A stretch of 64,000 nt of DNA from the NCBI GenBank assembly GCA_017556705.1, contig JAFYMG010000003.1, forward strand, positions 1 to 64,000, read 5' to 3'. A program made the translations under genes and the position numbers. The stretch is from Paludibacteraceae bacterium. Its GTDB lineage: Bacteria > Bacteroidota > Bacteroidia > Bacteroidales > Paludibacteraceae. Below are positions 44,497 through 53,171 of the stretch, piece after piece. The notes below the pieces were generated by a model that made no database searches, was not told the DNA's origin, and worked only from the letters and a program-made list of their open reading frames with translations. Positions within the stretch are counted from its first letter, which is position 1. The number at the start of each line of letters is the position of its first letter.

Positions 44497-44572
44497 GTTT
44501 GTAAAGTTTTAATTGTTTAGTAATTGTTAGGTTTTTTATTTGTAAATGGCAACATTTGTGCCAAACCGGCGG

Positions 44573-44580
44573 CAAAGGTA
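44573..44580 (-). promoter_or_regulatory. -7 box of the SDR-ALDH promoter
   Basis: TACCTTTG on the minus strand. Its -33 region (about 44598-44605) falls inside the TetR-type operator at 44591-44608, so binding would block this promoter. Confidence 0.72.
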
Positions 44581-44590
44581 GTGTATTATT

Positions 44591-44608
44591 TTCGAACAAA
44601 CGTTCAGT
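44591..44608. promoter_or_regulatory. TetR-type operator (imperfect copy)
   Basis: TTCGAACA, AA, then CGTTCAGT: one perfect and one degenerate half-site of the palindrome TTCGAACA-NN-TGTTCGAA found at 45414. Lies between the divergent SDR and tetR promoters. Confidence 0.7.
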
Positions 44609-44623
44609 TTTCTTTAAAAAAAC

Positions 44624-44654
44624 TTGTGAATATAATTTTTTTTTCATACCTTTG
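44624..44654 (+). promoter_or_regulatory. Promoter of tetR-family gene
   Basis: TTG at 44624-44626 and TACCTTTG at 44647-44654 with 20 bp between, just downstream of the operator. Confidence 0.73.
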
Positions 44655-44663
44655 CAGCGCATT

Positions 44664-44704
44664 TTGGAATAATTTTGAATTATGAATTAAGAATTTTGAG
44701 TTGT
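44664..44704 (+). repeat. Heptamer array, family D, in the tetR leader
   Basis: TTGGAAT, AATTTTG, AATTATG, AATTAAG and AATTTTG in 7-bp register in the 5' untranslated region. Confidence 0.75.
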
Positions 44705-44739
44705 TCCTAAAATTATAACGGATTAAAAAACAATCGATT

Positions 44740-45336
44740 ATGATAGAAGACCGTAGAGAAAAAATACTACTTAAGGCACTTGAGTTGTATATGATAGAGG
44801 GGTATGCAAATGTATCCATTACGGACTTACAATCAGCTCTGAACATGGGGCGCGGCACATTGTATTATTATTTCAAAGACAAGGATGAGTTGTTTCAAGA
44901 GGTGGTGGACGAGTTTTTGATCAAACCTAAGCAACGTGCATTAGAACGTGTGAAAGATACGGCAGATATTCCTGAGATGATCGATGCAATGCTGTACTAC
45001 TTGAACCAATTGAAGGAGTTTCATGGTCAAGTGGAGAATAAAAATATCAATACCTCGAACGTAGTGACAGTAATGTACACAGCGTACAGTCGTTTCCCTG
45101 AATTATTTAAGAAAGCACGCAAGATGTACGAACGCGAGTTGACACTCTGGACACAAGCTATTAAAAATAGTATGCGTGCGGGCGTGATACGAGGTGATGT
45201 GCCGATAGAAATAACTGCGCATATGTTTTTGCATGTCAAAGATGGCTGGGACCCAGGACGAACAGGAGTGCCAATGAACTTTGATATTTTTCCACAACAA
45301 TACAACTATTTATATGACTTGATTAAGAAAAACTAG
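44740..45336 (+). CDS. TetR/AcrR-family transcriptional regulator
   Basis: N-terminal helix-turn-helix: I-L-L-K-A-L-E-L-Y, then V-S-I-T-D-L-Q-S-A-L-N-M-G-R-G-T-L-Y-Y-Y-F, exactly the family signature. The remaining 150 residues are an all-helical ligand domain. It sits between the SDR-ALDH pair and an acyl-CoA synthetase, and the palindrome TTCGAACA-CA-TGTTCGAA lies at both flanking promoters. I infer it represses both and responds to a fatty acyl compound. Confidence 0.93.
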   Translation: MIEDRREKILLKALELYMIEGYANVSITDLQSALNMGRGTLYYYFKDKDELFQEVVDEFLIKPKQRALERVKDTADIPEMIDAMLYYLNQLKEFHGQVENKNINTSNVVTVMYTAYSRFPELFKKARKMYERELTLWTQAIKNSMRAGVIRGDVPIEITAHMFLHVKDGWDPGRTGVPMNFDIFPQQYNYLYDLIKKN

Positions 45337-45413
45337 TGGATTTTCTTAATAATATTTGTAGATTTCGTAAAAAAAACACTATTTTTACATATAATATTGC
45401 AAAAAATAGCGAA

Positions 45414-45431
45414 TTCGAACACATGTTCGAA
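45414..45431. promoter_or_regulatory. TetR-type operator, perfect 8-2-8 palindrome
   Basis: TTCGAACA (45414-45421), CA, TGTTCGAA (45424-45431). It covers the expected -33 position of the acyl-CoA synthetase promoter. Confidence 0.82.
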
Positions 45432-45441
45432 AAATAAATTG

Positions 45442-45449
45442 TAATTTTG
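45442..45449 (+). promoter_or_regulatory. -7 box of the acyl-CoA synthetase promoter
   Basis: TAATTTTG; the -33 position falls in the operator palindrome just upstream. The gene ATG is 40 bp downstream. Confidence 0.72.
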
Positions 45450-45488
45450 CAACCGAGTTTAAAAAACCACAATAAAATTTATATAATT

Positions 45489-47141
45489 ATGGAATTGAAA
45501 CATTATTTGGAGTATCTCCAAAATACGATTGTCAATAAATGGGATGTGTTGGCAATGAAGGATTTGGATGGTAACACTTCTTACACCTATGGTGAGATGG
45601 CAAACGAGATTGCGCGTTTGCATACGACTTTCCGTGAGTTGGGGATTAAAGAAGGTGATAAGATTGCATTATGCGGTCGCAACTGTGCTAACTGGGGTTT
45701 GACATTCTTGGCGATTGAGACATACAAGGCGGTTGCTGTAAGTATTTTGCCAGACTTTACTGCAGAAGGTGTACATACTTTGGTTAATCACTCAGAGGCA
45801 AAATTGCTTTATTGTGGTCCCAACGTACTGAAAAAGATTGATGCCCAAGAGATGCCAGGATTGACAGCCATCGTATTCATGGATGACTTCAGCCTAAAAT
45901 ACGCTGCATCGGAGAAGGTGGAAAAAGCGTATGCTGGTGTAGATGAGGCATTTAAGAAAGAGTGGCCTAATGGCGTAAAAGCAGAAGATGTGAATTATCC
46001 TACGGATAATATCGATGAGTTGGCATTGCTCAACTACACTTCTGGCTCTACCGGCAACCCCAAAGGCGTGATGATTAGTCACAAGAACCTGAGCGGAAAT
46101 ATCGATTTCGCCGTGAAGGAAATTCCTCACCAAGCAGGTGATAAGGTGATTTCAATGCTGCCTATCGCACATATGTTTGGACTAATGTACGAATTCTTGT
46201 ATCAAGTGTGCGATGGTGCTGAGGTATATTTCTTGACTAAGGCTCCAACTCCAACTACCTTGATGAAGGCATTTGCGCAAGTAAATCCTTTCATGATTCT
46301 CACTGTACCTTTGGTAATTGAGAAGATCATCAAGGGTAAGGTGTTGCCAGTGATCAATAAGCCATTGATGAAGGTGCTCTGGAAGACTCCTGGTATCAAG
46401 AGTCTTTTGCATAAGAAGGTGAGCAACACCCTGTTGCAAGCTTTTGGAGGCAAATTGCGCTTCTTGATTATCGGTGGTGCTGCACTCAACGAGGAGGTGG
46501 AGAAATGTATGCACGATATGCACTTCCCATATTGCGTGGGCTATGGTATGACCGAGTGCGCTCCGCTGATTACATACGAAAACTGGCGTAAATACCTCTA
46601 TCGTTCATGCGGTAAGGGTATCGTAGGCATGGAGCTTCGCATTGATAGTGAGGATCCAACCAAGAAAGAGGGCGAGTTGCAAGTACGTGGTGTGAACGTG
46701 ATGATGGGCTACTACAAGAACGAGCAAGCTACCAAAGAGACTTTCACCGAAGATGGTTGGATGCGTACAGGTGACCTCGGTATCATCGACAAAGATGGCA
46801 ATCTCTTCCTCCGTGGAAGAAGCAAGAACATGTTGCTCGGTCCTAGTGGACAAAACATCTATCCAGAGGAAATCGAAGATAAACTCAATAGTTTGCCATT
46901 CGTACTGGAGTCAGTAGTGGTACAACGTGACCAAAAATTGGTAGCATTGGTATTTCCAGACAATTCCGAAGCAGCCAAGAAGCAAATGGCAGGCAAGAAT
47001 ATCTTTGAGATCATGGATGAGAACCGCAAGGAACTCAACAAACAAATTCCTCAATATAGCCAAGTAACTGCTATTGAGGTAGTTGAGAAGGAATTCGAGA
47101 AGACTCCAAAACGTAGTATCAAGCGTTTCCTCTACAGTTAA
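45489..47141 (+). CDS. Long-chain acyl-CoA synthetase (AMP-forming)
   Basis: Activates a fatty acid with ATP and CoA. Adenylation motifs: Y-T-S-G-S-T-G-N-P-K-G-V near residue 185, Y-G-M-T-E-C-A-P, and G-W-M-R-T-G-D-L-G; the C-terminal lysine lies in K-T-P-K-R-S-I-K-R. 550 residues from ATG 45489, chosen because the longer frame begins before the transcript start. Probably controlled by the TetR regulator upstream. Confidence 0.92.
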   Translation: MELKHYLEYLQNTIVNKWDVLAMKDLDGNTSYTYGEMANEIARLHTTFRELGIKEGDKIALCGRNCANWGLTFLAIETYKAVAVSILPDFTAEGVHTLVNHSEAKLLYCGPNVLKKIDAQEMPGLTAIVFMDDFSLKYAASEKVEKAYAGVDEAFKKEWPNGVKAEDVNYPTDNIDELALLNYTSGSTGNPKGVMISHKNLSGNIDFAVKEIPHQAGDKVISMLPIAHMFGLMYEFLYQVCDGAEVYFLTKAPTPTTLMKAFAQVNPFMILTVPLVIEKIIKGKVLPVINKPLMKVLWKTPGIKSLLHKKVSNTLLQAFGGKLRFLIIGGAALNEEVEKCMHDMHFPYCVGYGMTECAPLITYENWRKYLYRSCGKGIVGMELRIDSEDPTKKEGELQVRGVNVMMGYYKNEQATKETFTEDGWMRTGDLGIIDKDGNLFLRGRSKNMLLGPSGQNIYPEEIEDKLNSLPFVLESVVVQRDQKLVALVFPDNSEAAKKQMAGKNIFEIMDENRKELNKQIPQYSQVTAIEVVEKEFEKTPKRSIKRFLYS

Positions 47142-47155
47142 TGCGTGACTGCATT

Positions 47156-47190
47156 TAGGGCTAATAGGCGATGAGGCTATTAGGCTATAG
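47156..47190 (+). repeat. Family-B-like tract after the acyl-CoA synthetase
   Basis: GCTAATA, GGCGATGA, GGCTATTA, GGCTATA, GGCAAGA: mixed 7- and 8-bp steps, similar to the tract inside sdaA. Confidence 0.65.
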
Positions 47191-47200
47191 GCAAGATAGT

Positions 47201-47237
47201 AAAAAATGAGATTGCATGACGCAATCTCATTTTTTTA
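47201..47237 (+). terminator. Terminator after the acyl-CoA synthetase
   Basis: AAAAAATGAGATTGC (47201-47215) pairs perfectly with GCAATCTCATTTTTT (47221-47235); T-rich tail. Confidence 0.9.
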
Positions 47238-47273
47238 TTTCCTGCCTTTACACCATACACTTTACACCAAAAA

Positions 47274-47305
47274 TTTGCACATTCGCAATTTTTTCCGTAC
47301 CTTTG
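47274..47305 (+). promoter_or_regulatory. Promoter of the MATE gene, predicting a leaderless or near-leaderless mRNA
   Basis: TTTG at 47274-47277 and TACCTTTG at 47298-47305, 20 bp apart. The ATG is at 47310, about where transcription should start. Confidence 0.75.
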
Positions 47306-47309
47306 CAGC

Positions 47310-48644
47310 ATGAAATTACCATCACTCAATTCTCAAATACTGCGCTTGGCAATCCCGAGCATTTTGGCAAATATCACGATCCCTTTGGTAGGCTTAGTGG
47401 ATACGGCTATTGTGGGGCATATCGCCAATGCTACTGCGATTGGTGGTATAGCCATTGGCACGATGCTCTTTGACTTGCTCTACTGGAATTTTGGTTTCTT
47501 GCGCGTTGGAACAAGTGGTATGACGGCGCAAGCTTTTGGTCGTGGAGATAGGGTAGAGTGTGCACGATTGCTGAGCCAAAGTGTAGGTATCGCATTGATT
47601 GGAGCTGCACTTATCTGGCTGATACAGTGGCTGTTTGTGAATCTGGTTCTGATGTTGGTACCTTGTTCTCCTGAGGTAGCTAGTTTTGCACGAGAATACT
47701 TCTTTATTCGTATTTGGGCGGCACCTGCCACCTTGTCGCTGATGGCGTTTAAAGGATGGTTTATCGGTATGCAAGATACGGTAAGCCCTATGATTATCGA
47801 CATTTTGGTGAATGTGGTGAATATGGCTGTAAGTTATGTATTAGCTGTTTATACGCCTATGGGCGCGCTGGGCGTGGCATTGGGTACGGTGATAGCTCAA
47901 TTTACAGGATTGACTACGGCTATCATCCTGCTCCTAGCGAAATACCGCCAACTATGGCAGGGATTATCACCAGTACGATTAGCACTTGATGGACAAGGTA
48001 TGAAGCGCTTGCTTTCGCTAAATGGCAATCTGTTTGTCCGTTCGCTGTGTTTTATGGTGGTATATGTAGGATTTACCTCGTTGGCATCTAAATATGGCGA
48101 TGTGGAACTAGCCGTTAGCACGATTATGATGAAGCTATTTATGCTCTTCTCCTATTTCGTGGACGGATTTGCGTATGCAGGCGAAGCGTTGGTAGGAAAA
48201 TATATAGGTTTGAATCAGGAGTCAGGAGTCAGGAATCAGGATAAATCAGATGTATCTCGTGTTGTGGGTTTGCTCTTTGCTTGGTCGTTAGGCGTGGGAG
48301 TATTGTTCACACTGATTTTTGCGTTATGGTCTGGGGAGTTCTACCGCGCCATGACCTCTGATGCGACAGTACTGGCTCGTTTAGCAGACTATACGGCTTG
48401 GCTGATAGCTATGCCTATTGTATCAACTTTGGCCTTTATGTGGGATGGGGTATATGCTGGCGCTACGGCTGGCAAGCAGATCCGAAATGCGATGATCTAT
48501 GCGGCAGTTAGCTTTGTAGTTAGCTATTTGGCAACCTATTATTGGTTAGGTATACAAGGTTTGTATATTGCCTACTTCGCCCACTTGGCAGCGCGAGTGT
48601 TGTATCTTACTTTTGCGTGGAAGAAAGTGGAAGAGGCGGAATGA
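47310..48644 (+). CDS. MATE-family efflux transporter with a heptamer insertion
   Basis: 444 residues, twelve predicted membrane helices in two homologous halves. It resembles the DinF branch (I-L-R-L-A-I-P-S-I-L-A-N-I start, G-T-S-G-M-T-A-Q-A-F-G). It probably exports cationic or toxic compounds using Na+ or H+. About residues 302-311 (Q-E-S-G-V-R-N-Q-D-K) in the cytoplasmic loop between halves are encoded by four AATCAGG/AGTCAGG heptamers. Confidence 0.92.
   Translation: MKLPSLNSQILRLAIPSILANITIPLVGLVDTAIVGHIANATAIGGIAIGTMLFDLLYWNFGFLRVGTSGMTAQAFGRGDRVECARLLSQSVGIALIGAALIWLIQWLFVNLVLMLVPCSPEVASFAREYFFIRIWAAPATLSLMAFKGWFIGMQDTVSPMIIDILVNVVNMAVSYVLAVYTPMGALGVALGTVIAQFTGLTTAIILLLAKYRQLWQGLSPVRLALDGQGMKRLLSLNGNLFVRSLCFMVVYVGFTSLASKYGDVELAVSTIMMKLFMLFSYFVDGFAYAGEALVGKYIGLNQESGVRNQDKSDVSRVVGLLFAWSLGVGVLFTLIFALWSGEFYRAMTSDATVLARLADYTAWLIAMPIVSTLAFMWDGVYAGATAGKQIRNAMIYAAVSFVVSYLATYYWLGIQGLYIAYFAHLAARVLYLTFAWKKVEEAE
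48213..48240 (+). repeat. Four AGTCAGG-type heptamers inside the MATE gene
   Basis: AATCAGG, AGTCAGG, AGTCAGG, AATCAGG in exact register. No intergenic copy of this particular heptamer was seen in the window. Confidence 0.85.
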
Positions 48645-48764
48645 GTTTTCAATACTAAGGGTATACCAAAACTATACAAAATCCCACGGATTATATAAAT
48701 CAACAACTCCAACAACTTTTTTCTTATCTCGGCTTACGCCTTCGAACGATTTCTCCAACAACTT

Positions 48765-48790
48765 GCGCCCCAATCAACTCTCTGGGGCGC
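48765..48790 (+). repeat. ACAACTT-GCGCCCC hairpin (sister of the one at 62238)
   Basis: GCGCCCCA pairs with TGGGGCGC around ATCAACTCTC. The copy at 62238-62263 has GCGCCCGA/TCGGGCGC around ATCAACTTCC, with the same ACAAYTT flank: one stem base pair is swapped with its partner. Confidence 0.75.
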
Positions 48791-48808
48791 TCAAGGAATA
48801 CAAATAAC

Positions 48809-48834
48809 AAAGGGACTGCCGTTGCAGTCCCTTT
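48809..48834. terminator. Terminator between convergent MATE and pgi genes
   Basis: AAAGGGACTGC (48809-48819), CGTT loop, GCAGTCCCTTT (48824-48834). Symmetrical, so it may serve both strands. Confidence 0.82.
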
Positions 48835-48846
48835 ACATTTATCAAT

Positions 48847-48899
48847 ACTCTAACAGCGTTAGCAATCTAACTTCTAACAGTCGAAGACAGTCTAATATC
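48847..48899 (-). repeat. F3 hairpin units in the pgi 3' region
   Basis: On the minus strand: TTAGAC, TGTC-TTC-GACTG, TTAGAAG, then TTAGAT, TGC-TAA-CGCTG, TTAGAG. Ends at the pgi stop codon. Confidence 0.75.
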
Positions 48900-50231
48900 T
48901 TACAAACGCGCTTTGATTGCTGCAGACTCTGCCTCGTAGCCAGGTTTGTCGAGCAATGCAAACATATTCTTCTTGTATGCCTCTACGCCAGGTTGGTTGA
49001 ATGGGTTCACGCCCAAGATATAACCTGAGATACCGCATCCACGCTCAAAGAAGTAGATCAACTCGCCCAAATAGTACTCGTTGATTTTAGGTAACGTAAT
49101 CTTCATATTTGGCACACCACCATCGATGTGCGCGAGCATCGTACCGAGCTCAGCCATCTTATTTACCTCATCCACGCGTTTGCCAGCGAGGAAGTTCAGA
49201 CCATCGAGGTTCGCTTCATCGTGTGGGAACTCTACCATATAGTTGCTCTCCTCTACAGAAATCACGGTTTCAAACAAGTGGCGCTCGCCCTCTTGTACAT
49301 ATTGACCCATAGAGTGTAGGTCGGTAGTAAAGTCCACGCTAGCAGGGAAGATACCTTTGTTCTCCTTAACCTCTGACTCGCCATAGAGTTGCTTCCACCA
49401 TTCGCTCACGAAGTGTAATTTAGGGTGATAGTTCACCAGAAGCTCAATCTTCTTGCCTTGCTCGCCATAGAGGTAGTTGCGTGCAGCTGCGTATTGTGCA
49501 GCAGGGTTCTCTGCAAATGGGGTAGTGCTGCTGCACACCTTCATCATACGCTCTGCACCATCGATCAAGGCGTTGATATCAAAGCCTGCACATGCGATAG
49601 GCAGAAGACCTACTGGTGACAATACAGAGAAACGACCACCGATATTATCCTCAATTACGAAGGTCTTGTAGCCTTCTTGGGTAGCCAATGTACGGAGCGC
49701 GCCCTTCTTGGCGTCGGTGATACAAACGATGAGGTCTTTGGCTGCTGCTTTGCCTTGTTGCTCCTCGAGTTGGGTCTTCAGAAGGCGGAAAGCCAAAGCA
49801 GGCTCGGTGGTAGTACCTGACTTAGAGATAGAGATAATACCGAACTTCTTGTTCTTGAGAAGCGCTTGCAACTCGTAGAGGTAGTCCTCACCGATGTTTT
49901 GTCCAGCATATACGATAGCTGGTTTCTCGCCCTCAAGCCATGCGAAGCTACTACTGAGTGCGTCAATCACTGCCTTCGCACCCAAATATGAACCACCAAT
50001 ACCAATACATACGATTACCTCACATTCACGGCGAAGTAAATCAGCAGTTGCTTGGATGTCTGCCAATTGTGGACGGATATCAGCTGGCAAGTTCATCCAA
50101 CCGAGGAAATCGTTGCCTGCTCCAGTACCATTTACCAACATCTCTTGGCATTTGGCTACTTGTTGCTCGTAGGCCATTACTGCCTCTGCACTAACGGCTT
50201 TAGCATATGAGAATTGAATATCTTTTGTCAT
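48900..50231 (-). CDS. pgi: Glucose-6-phosphate isomerase
   Basis: Interconverts glucose- and fructose-6-phosphate. Sugar-phosphate motifs: [11 protein letters not shown] near residue 80, [10 protein letters not shown], and the catalytic Glu segment N-E-S-like replaced by D-D-L-H-S-M-G-Q. C-terminal lysine in G-V-E-A-Y-K-K-N. At 443 residues it is the short bacterial form typical of Bacteroidota and Firmicutes. Confidence 0.95.
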   Translation of the reverse strand: MTKDIQFSYAKAVSAEAVMAYEQQVAKCQEMLVNGTGAGNDFLGWMNLPADIRPQLADIQATADLLRRECEVIVCIGIGGSYLGAKAVIDALSSSFAWLEGEKPAIVYAGQNIGEDYLYELQALLKNKKFGIISISKSGTTTEPALAFRLLKTQLEEQQGKAAAKDLIVCITDAKKGALRTLATQEGYKTFVIEDNIGGRFSVLSPVGLLPIACAGFDINALIDGAERMMKVCSSTTPFAENPAAQYAAARNYLYGEQGKKIELLVNYHPKLHFVSEWWKQLYGESEVKENKGIFPASVDFTTDLHSMGQYVQEGERHLFETVISVEESNYMVEFPHDEANLDGLNFLAGKRVDEVNKMAELGTMLAHIDGGVPNMKITLPKINEYYLGELIYFFERGCGISGYILGVNPFNQPGVEAYKKNMFALLDKPGYEAESAAIKARL

Positions 50232-50236
50232 AATTG

Positions 50237-50257
50237 TGAATTATGAATTTTGAATTA
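50237..50257 (+). repeat. Heptamer tract, family D, between gpsA and pgi
   Basis: TGAATTA, TGAATTT, TGAATTA in register just upstream of the pgi start (minus strand). Confidence 0.65.
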
Positions 50258-50268
50258 TAAAATAATAA

Positions 50269-51252
50269 TTATTGAAATTTTTTAGTTAGTTCTTTGATAA
50301 CTGCTTTTGCAGATCTTCTGTTGTATAGGATTTGATATACAGCCTCTACAATAGGTAAATCCACTTGCACATCTTGATTGGCGAGCCAAATAGCTTTTGT
50401 ACCGTAATAACCCTCTGCCACCATTTCCATCTCTGTTTGTGCTGCTTTCACGCTATAGCCCATGCCAATCATCTGACCAAACTGGCGGTTGCGTGAGAAG
50501 TTGGAGTAGGCAGTCACAAGCACATCTCCCAGATAACCACTATCAGTGATGTCGCGTGGAATATCGGATTTTGCTTTAGCAAAACGAATCATCTCATGCA
50601 TGGCGTTGGTTAGCAACACGGCTTGGAAATTATCTCCATAATGCAGACTCTTGCAGATTCCAGCTGCGATGGCGTAGATGTTTTTCATCACGCTGGCGAA
50701 CTCTAATCCCTCTACATCGTTGCTGGGGGTAGTACGAACATACGGAGTGTCAAACAACTTGCTCCACTGGCGTGCTTTTTCTAGATCTTTGCAACCTACA
50801 GTCAAATAACTCAAGCGCTCTAGGGCGATCTCCTCTGCGTGACAAGGACCAGCAATAACGCCTAAGTTTTCTTCAGGCACATTGAAATACTTGTGCATAT
50901 AATCTGTTACCAATAGATTTTCATCAGGTATCATACCTTTGACGGCAGAGATCACCATTTTTTGCGACATATCCACCGTAATATCATCCAAACTTTGCTT
51001 GAGATATGGTGATGGAATCGCTAGTACGATCAGGTCTGACTGATCAATGACCGTATTGATGTCCGCTGAAAAATGAATACGCGATACATCAAAATATGCC
51101 CATTCTAGGTGGTTAGGATTGCGGCGGATCTCTATAAACTCGTCAATCACTTCTTGGCGACGGATATGCCAATTGATATCCGTCATATTATGCATGACAA
51201 TCTTTGCGAGGGCGGTTGCCCAACTGCCTGAACCTATAATTGCTACGTTCAT
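50269..51252 (-). CDS. gpsA: Glycerol-3-phosphate dehydrogenase (NAD(P)+)
   Basis: Makes sn-glycerol-3-phosphate for phospholipids. Cofactor motif N-V-A-I-I-G-S-G-S-W-A-T-A; the middle glycine of the usual G-x-G-x-x-G reads as A, as in many GpsA proteins. Further motifs: S-A-V-K-G-M, G-P-C-H-A-E-E and S-G-Y-L-G-D-V-L-V-T. 327 residues is normal. It lies between lysS and pgi on the minus strand. Confidence 0.95.
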   Translation of the reverse strand: MNVAIIGSGSWATALAKIVMHNMTDINWHIRRQEVIDEFIEIRRNPNHLEWAYFDVSRIHFSADINTVIDQSDLIVLAIPSPYLKQSLDDITVDMSQKMVISAVKGMIPDENLLVTDYMHKYFNVPEENLGVIAGPCHAEEIALERLSYLTVGCKDLEKARQWSKLFDTPYVRTTPSNDVEGLEFASVMKNIYAIAAGICKSLHYGDNFQAVLLTNAMHEMIRFAKAKSDIPRDITDSGYLGDVLVTAYSNFSRNRQFGQMIGMGYSVKAAQTEMEMVAEGYYGTKAIWLANQDVQVDLPIVEAVYQILYNRRSAKAVIKELTKKFQ

Positions 51253-51301
51253 ATATTCTTGCCTTTAAACTTTAAACTGTAGCTCGCATATGCGAGCGTC
51301 C
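51253..51301 (-). repeat. Heptamer leader and single F1 unit before gpsA
   Basis: On the minus strand: GGAC, GCTCGC-ATAT-GCGAGC, TA (51280-51301), then TTTAAAG, TTTAAAG, GCAAGAATAT and ATG. Its stem matches the third unit of the pyrC-pyrK array. Confidence 0.82.
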
Positions 51302-51310
51302 TCTAAACTG

Positions 51311-51338
51311 AGAAATAAAGCGTTCCCGCTTTATTTCT
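51311..51338. terminator. Terminator overlapping the lysS stop
   Basis: AGAAATAAAGCG (51311-51322), TTCC loop, CGCTTTATTTCT (51327-51338). The lysS TAA is in the stem. Without a long T tract it may attenuate instead of fully ending transcription into gpsA. Confidence 0.65.
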
Positions 51339-52896
51339 CTGGTTTCATGGTTGGGAACAAGAGCACATCTTGGATAGATGGTTGTCCTGTCATGAAGATA
51401 GCCAAGCGGTCGATACCGATACCAATACCCGATGTTGGAGGCATACCGTACTCCAATGCACGCATAAAGTCGTGGTCGATAATCATTGCCTCGTCATCGC
51501 CCTTGTCCGCAAGCTTCATTTGCTCCACGAAACGCTCGTATTGGTCGATTGGGTCGTTGAGCTCGCTGTATGCGTTAGCCAACTCTTTGCCGTTGACCAT
51601 CAGCTCGAAACGCTCTGTCAGACCTGGTTTGGAGCGGTGCATTTTGGTCAGAGGTGACATCTCCACAGGGTAGTCGGTGATGAAAGTAGGTTGGATAAAG
51701 GTACCCTCGCATGTCTCGCCGAAGATCTCGTCGATGAGCTTACCTTTGCCCATCTTATCGGTATCCTCTACGCCGTATTTCTTAGCCACTACGCGAATCT
51801 CATCTTCGCTCATGGTGCTCAGATCATAGCCCGTCTTCTCTTGGATTGCCTCTAGGATAGGCAGACGGCGGTATGGCGCCTTAAAGTCCACGATATTATC
51901 GCCAATTTTCACCTCGGTGGTGCCGTTTACGGCAATGGCGATCTTCTCCAGCAGTTGCTCGGTGAAGGACATCATCCAGTTGTAGTCCTTGTATTGTACA
52001 TAGAGCTCCATGCAAGTAAACTCAGGGTTGTGCGTGCGGTCCATACCCTCGTTGCGGAAGTTACGACCGATCTCATACACGCCCTCGAATCCACCTACGA
52101 TGAGGCGCTTGAGGTAGAGCTCGGTAGCAATACGCATGTACATATCCACGTCTAAGGCGTTGTGGTGGGTGATAAATGGACGAGCAGAAGCACCACCTGC
52201 AATAGCTTGCAGCATTGGGGTCTCTACTTCGGTATAGCCTGCCTCGTCAAACACCTGACGCATGGTGCGGATGATGGTTGCACGCTTGAGGAACACATCC
52301 TTCACACCCTCGTTCACTACCAAATCCACATAACGTTGGCGGTAGCGTTGCTCTGGATCGTTGAAGCCGTCGTATGCCACACCATCTTTGTATTTCACGA
52401 TTGGCAGTGGGCGAAGGCTCTTCGCCAACACAGTCAATTTCTGTGCGTGTACGCTGATCTCGCCCATTTGGGTGCGGAAGGTAAAACCTTCGATACCAAT
52501 AAAGTCACCAATATCAAGCAACTTCTTAAATACCACGTTGTACATCTGTTGCTCCACAGTAGTAGCGGTTTCGCCCTCTGGTACAGCGGCTTGAATATCG
52601 TCGCGGCTCACATATACTTGGATACGACCTTTTGAGTCTTGCAACTCGATGAAAGATGCCTTACCCATGATTCGGCGTGACATCAATCGACCTGCGATAC
52701 GCACTGGCTTGCCAGTGTACCAGCCTTTCGCCTCGTCGCCTTTCGCCTCATCGCCTTCAATGTCCACAAATGTGGACTTGATATCGGTTGAATAACCTGT
52801 AACTACGTACTCGTCAGCAGGATATGGGTTGATACCCATATCACGCATTTTTTGCAGACTTTCTCTGCGGATTACTTCTTGTTCACTTAGTTCCAT
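51331..52896 (-). CDS. lysS: Lysyl-tRNA synthetase (class II) with a small repeat insertion
   Basis: Charges tRNA-Lys. OB-fold anticodon domain at about 50-160 (K-P-V-R-I-A-G-R-L-M-S-R-R), class II motif 1 around E-V-E-T-P-M-L, motif 2 F-R-N-E-G-M-D-R-T-H-N-P-E and motif 3 G-I-G-I-G-I-D-R-L-A-I. 521 residues, slightly longer than the 500-505 usual. G-D-E-A-K-G-D-E-A-K-G at about residues 47-57 is a duplicated 15-bp unit of the heptamer B type, in the linker before the OB fold. Confidence 0.95.
   Translation of the reverse strand: MELSEQEVIRRESLQKMRDMGINPYPADEYVVTGYSTDIKSTFVDIEGDEAKGDEAKGWYTGKPVRIAGRLMSRRIMGKASFIELQDSKGRIQVYVSRDDIQAAVPEGETATTVEQQMYNVVFKKLLDIGDFIGIEGFTFRTQMGEISVHAQKLTVLAKSLRPLPIVKYKDGVAYDGFNDPEQRYRQRYVDLVVNEGVKDVFLKRATIIRTMRQVFDEAGYTEVETPMLQAIAGGASARPFITHHNALDVDMYMRIATELYLKRLIVGGFEGVYEIGRNFRNEGMDRTHNPEFTCMELYVQYKDYNWMMSFTEQLLEKIAIAVNGTTEVKIGDNIVDFKAPYRRLPILEAIQEKTGYDLSTMSEDEIRVVAKKYGVEDTDKMGKGKLIDEIFGETCEGTFIQPTFITDYPVEMSPLTKMHRSKPGLTERFELMVNGKELANAYSELNDPIDQYERFVEQMKLADKGDDEAMIIDHDFMRALEYGMPPTSGIGIGIDRLAIFMTGQPSIQDVLLFPTMKPEK
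52723..52756 (-). repeat. Two 15-bp units inside lysS
   Basis: On the minus strand GGCGATGA-GGCGAAA followed by GGCGACGA-GGCGAAA, that is 8+7 bp twice, related to family B. 15 bp is frame-neutral. Confidence 0.75.
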
Positions 52897-52974
52897 ATGA
52901 TTTGTAATATTTTTTTCTTTATGGGATATTGATACCTTCGTTTTTATGTGCGCGCATAATGCGCAATTTGGCTA

Positions 52975-53005
52975 CAAAGGTACAACAAAAAATGCACATA
53001 CGCAA
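52975..53005 (-). promoter_or_regulatory. Promoter of the lysS-gpsA-pgi group
   Basis: Minus-strand TACCTTTG (52975-52982) with TTG (53003-53005) 20 bp upstream. The leader contains a GCGCAT/ATGCGC hairpin at about 52950-52964. Confidence 0.73.
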
Positions 53006-53030
53006 GTAAAATAAACAAAAGTTGTATATA

Positions 53031-53062
53031 TTTTGCCAAATCATATTTTTTTTCTACCTTTG
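53031..53062 (+). promoter_or_regulatory. Promoter of fabD
   Basis: TTTTG at 53031-53035 and TACCTTTG at 53055-53062, 19 bp apart, divergent from the lysS promoter. Confidence 0.75.
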
Positions 53063-53090
53063 CACCCGATTTCAGACTACAAACCGACCA

Positions 53091-53156
53091 ACACTCTAAC
53101 AGCGAAGCGGTCTAGCAGCCTATGGCGGTCTAACTTCCAACAGCGTAGCGGTCTTA
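53091..53156 (-). repeat. F3 hairpin units in the fabD leader
   Basis: CTAACAGC-GAA-GCGGTCTA, GCAGCC-TAT-GGCGGTCTAAC and AACAGC-GTA-GCGGTCTTA in the untranslated leader; inverted relative to the 58375 copy. The last unit ends 15 bp before the fabD ATG. Confidence 0.82.
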
Positions 53157-53171
53157 AATAAACAAACAATT

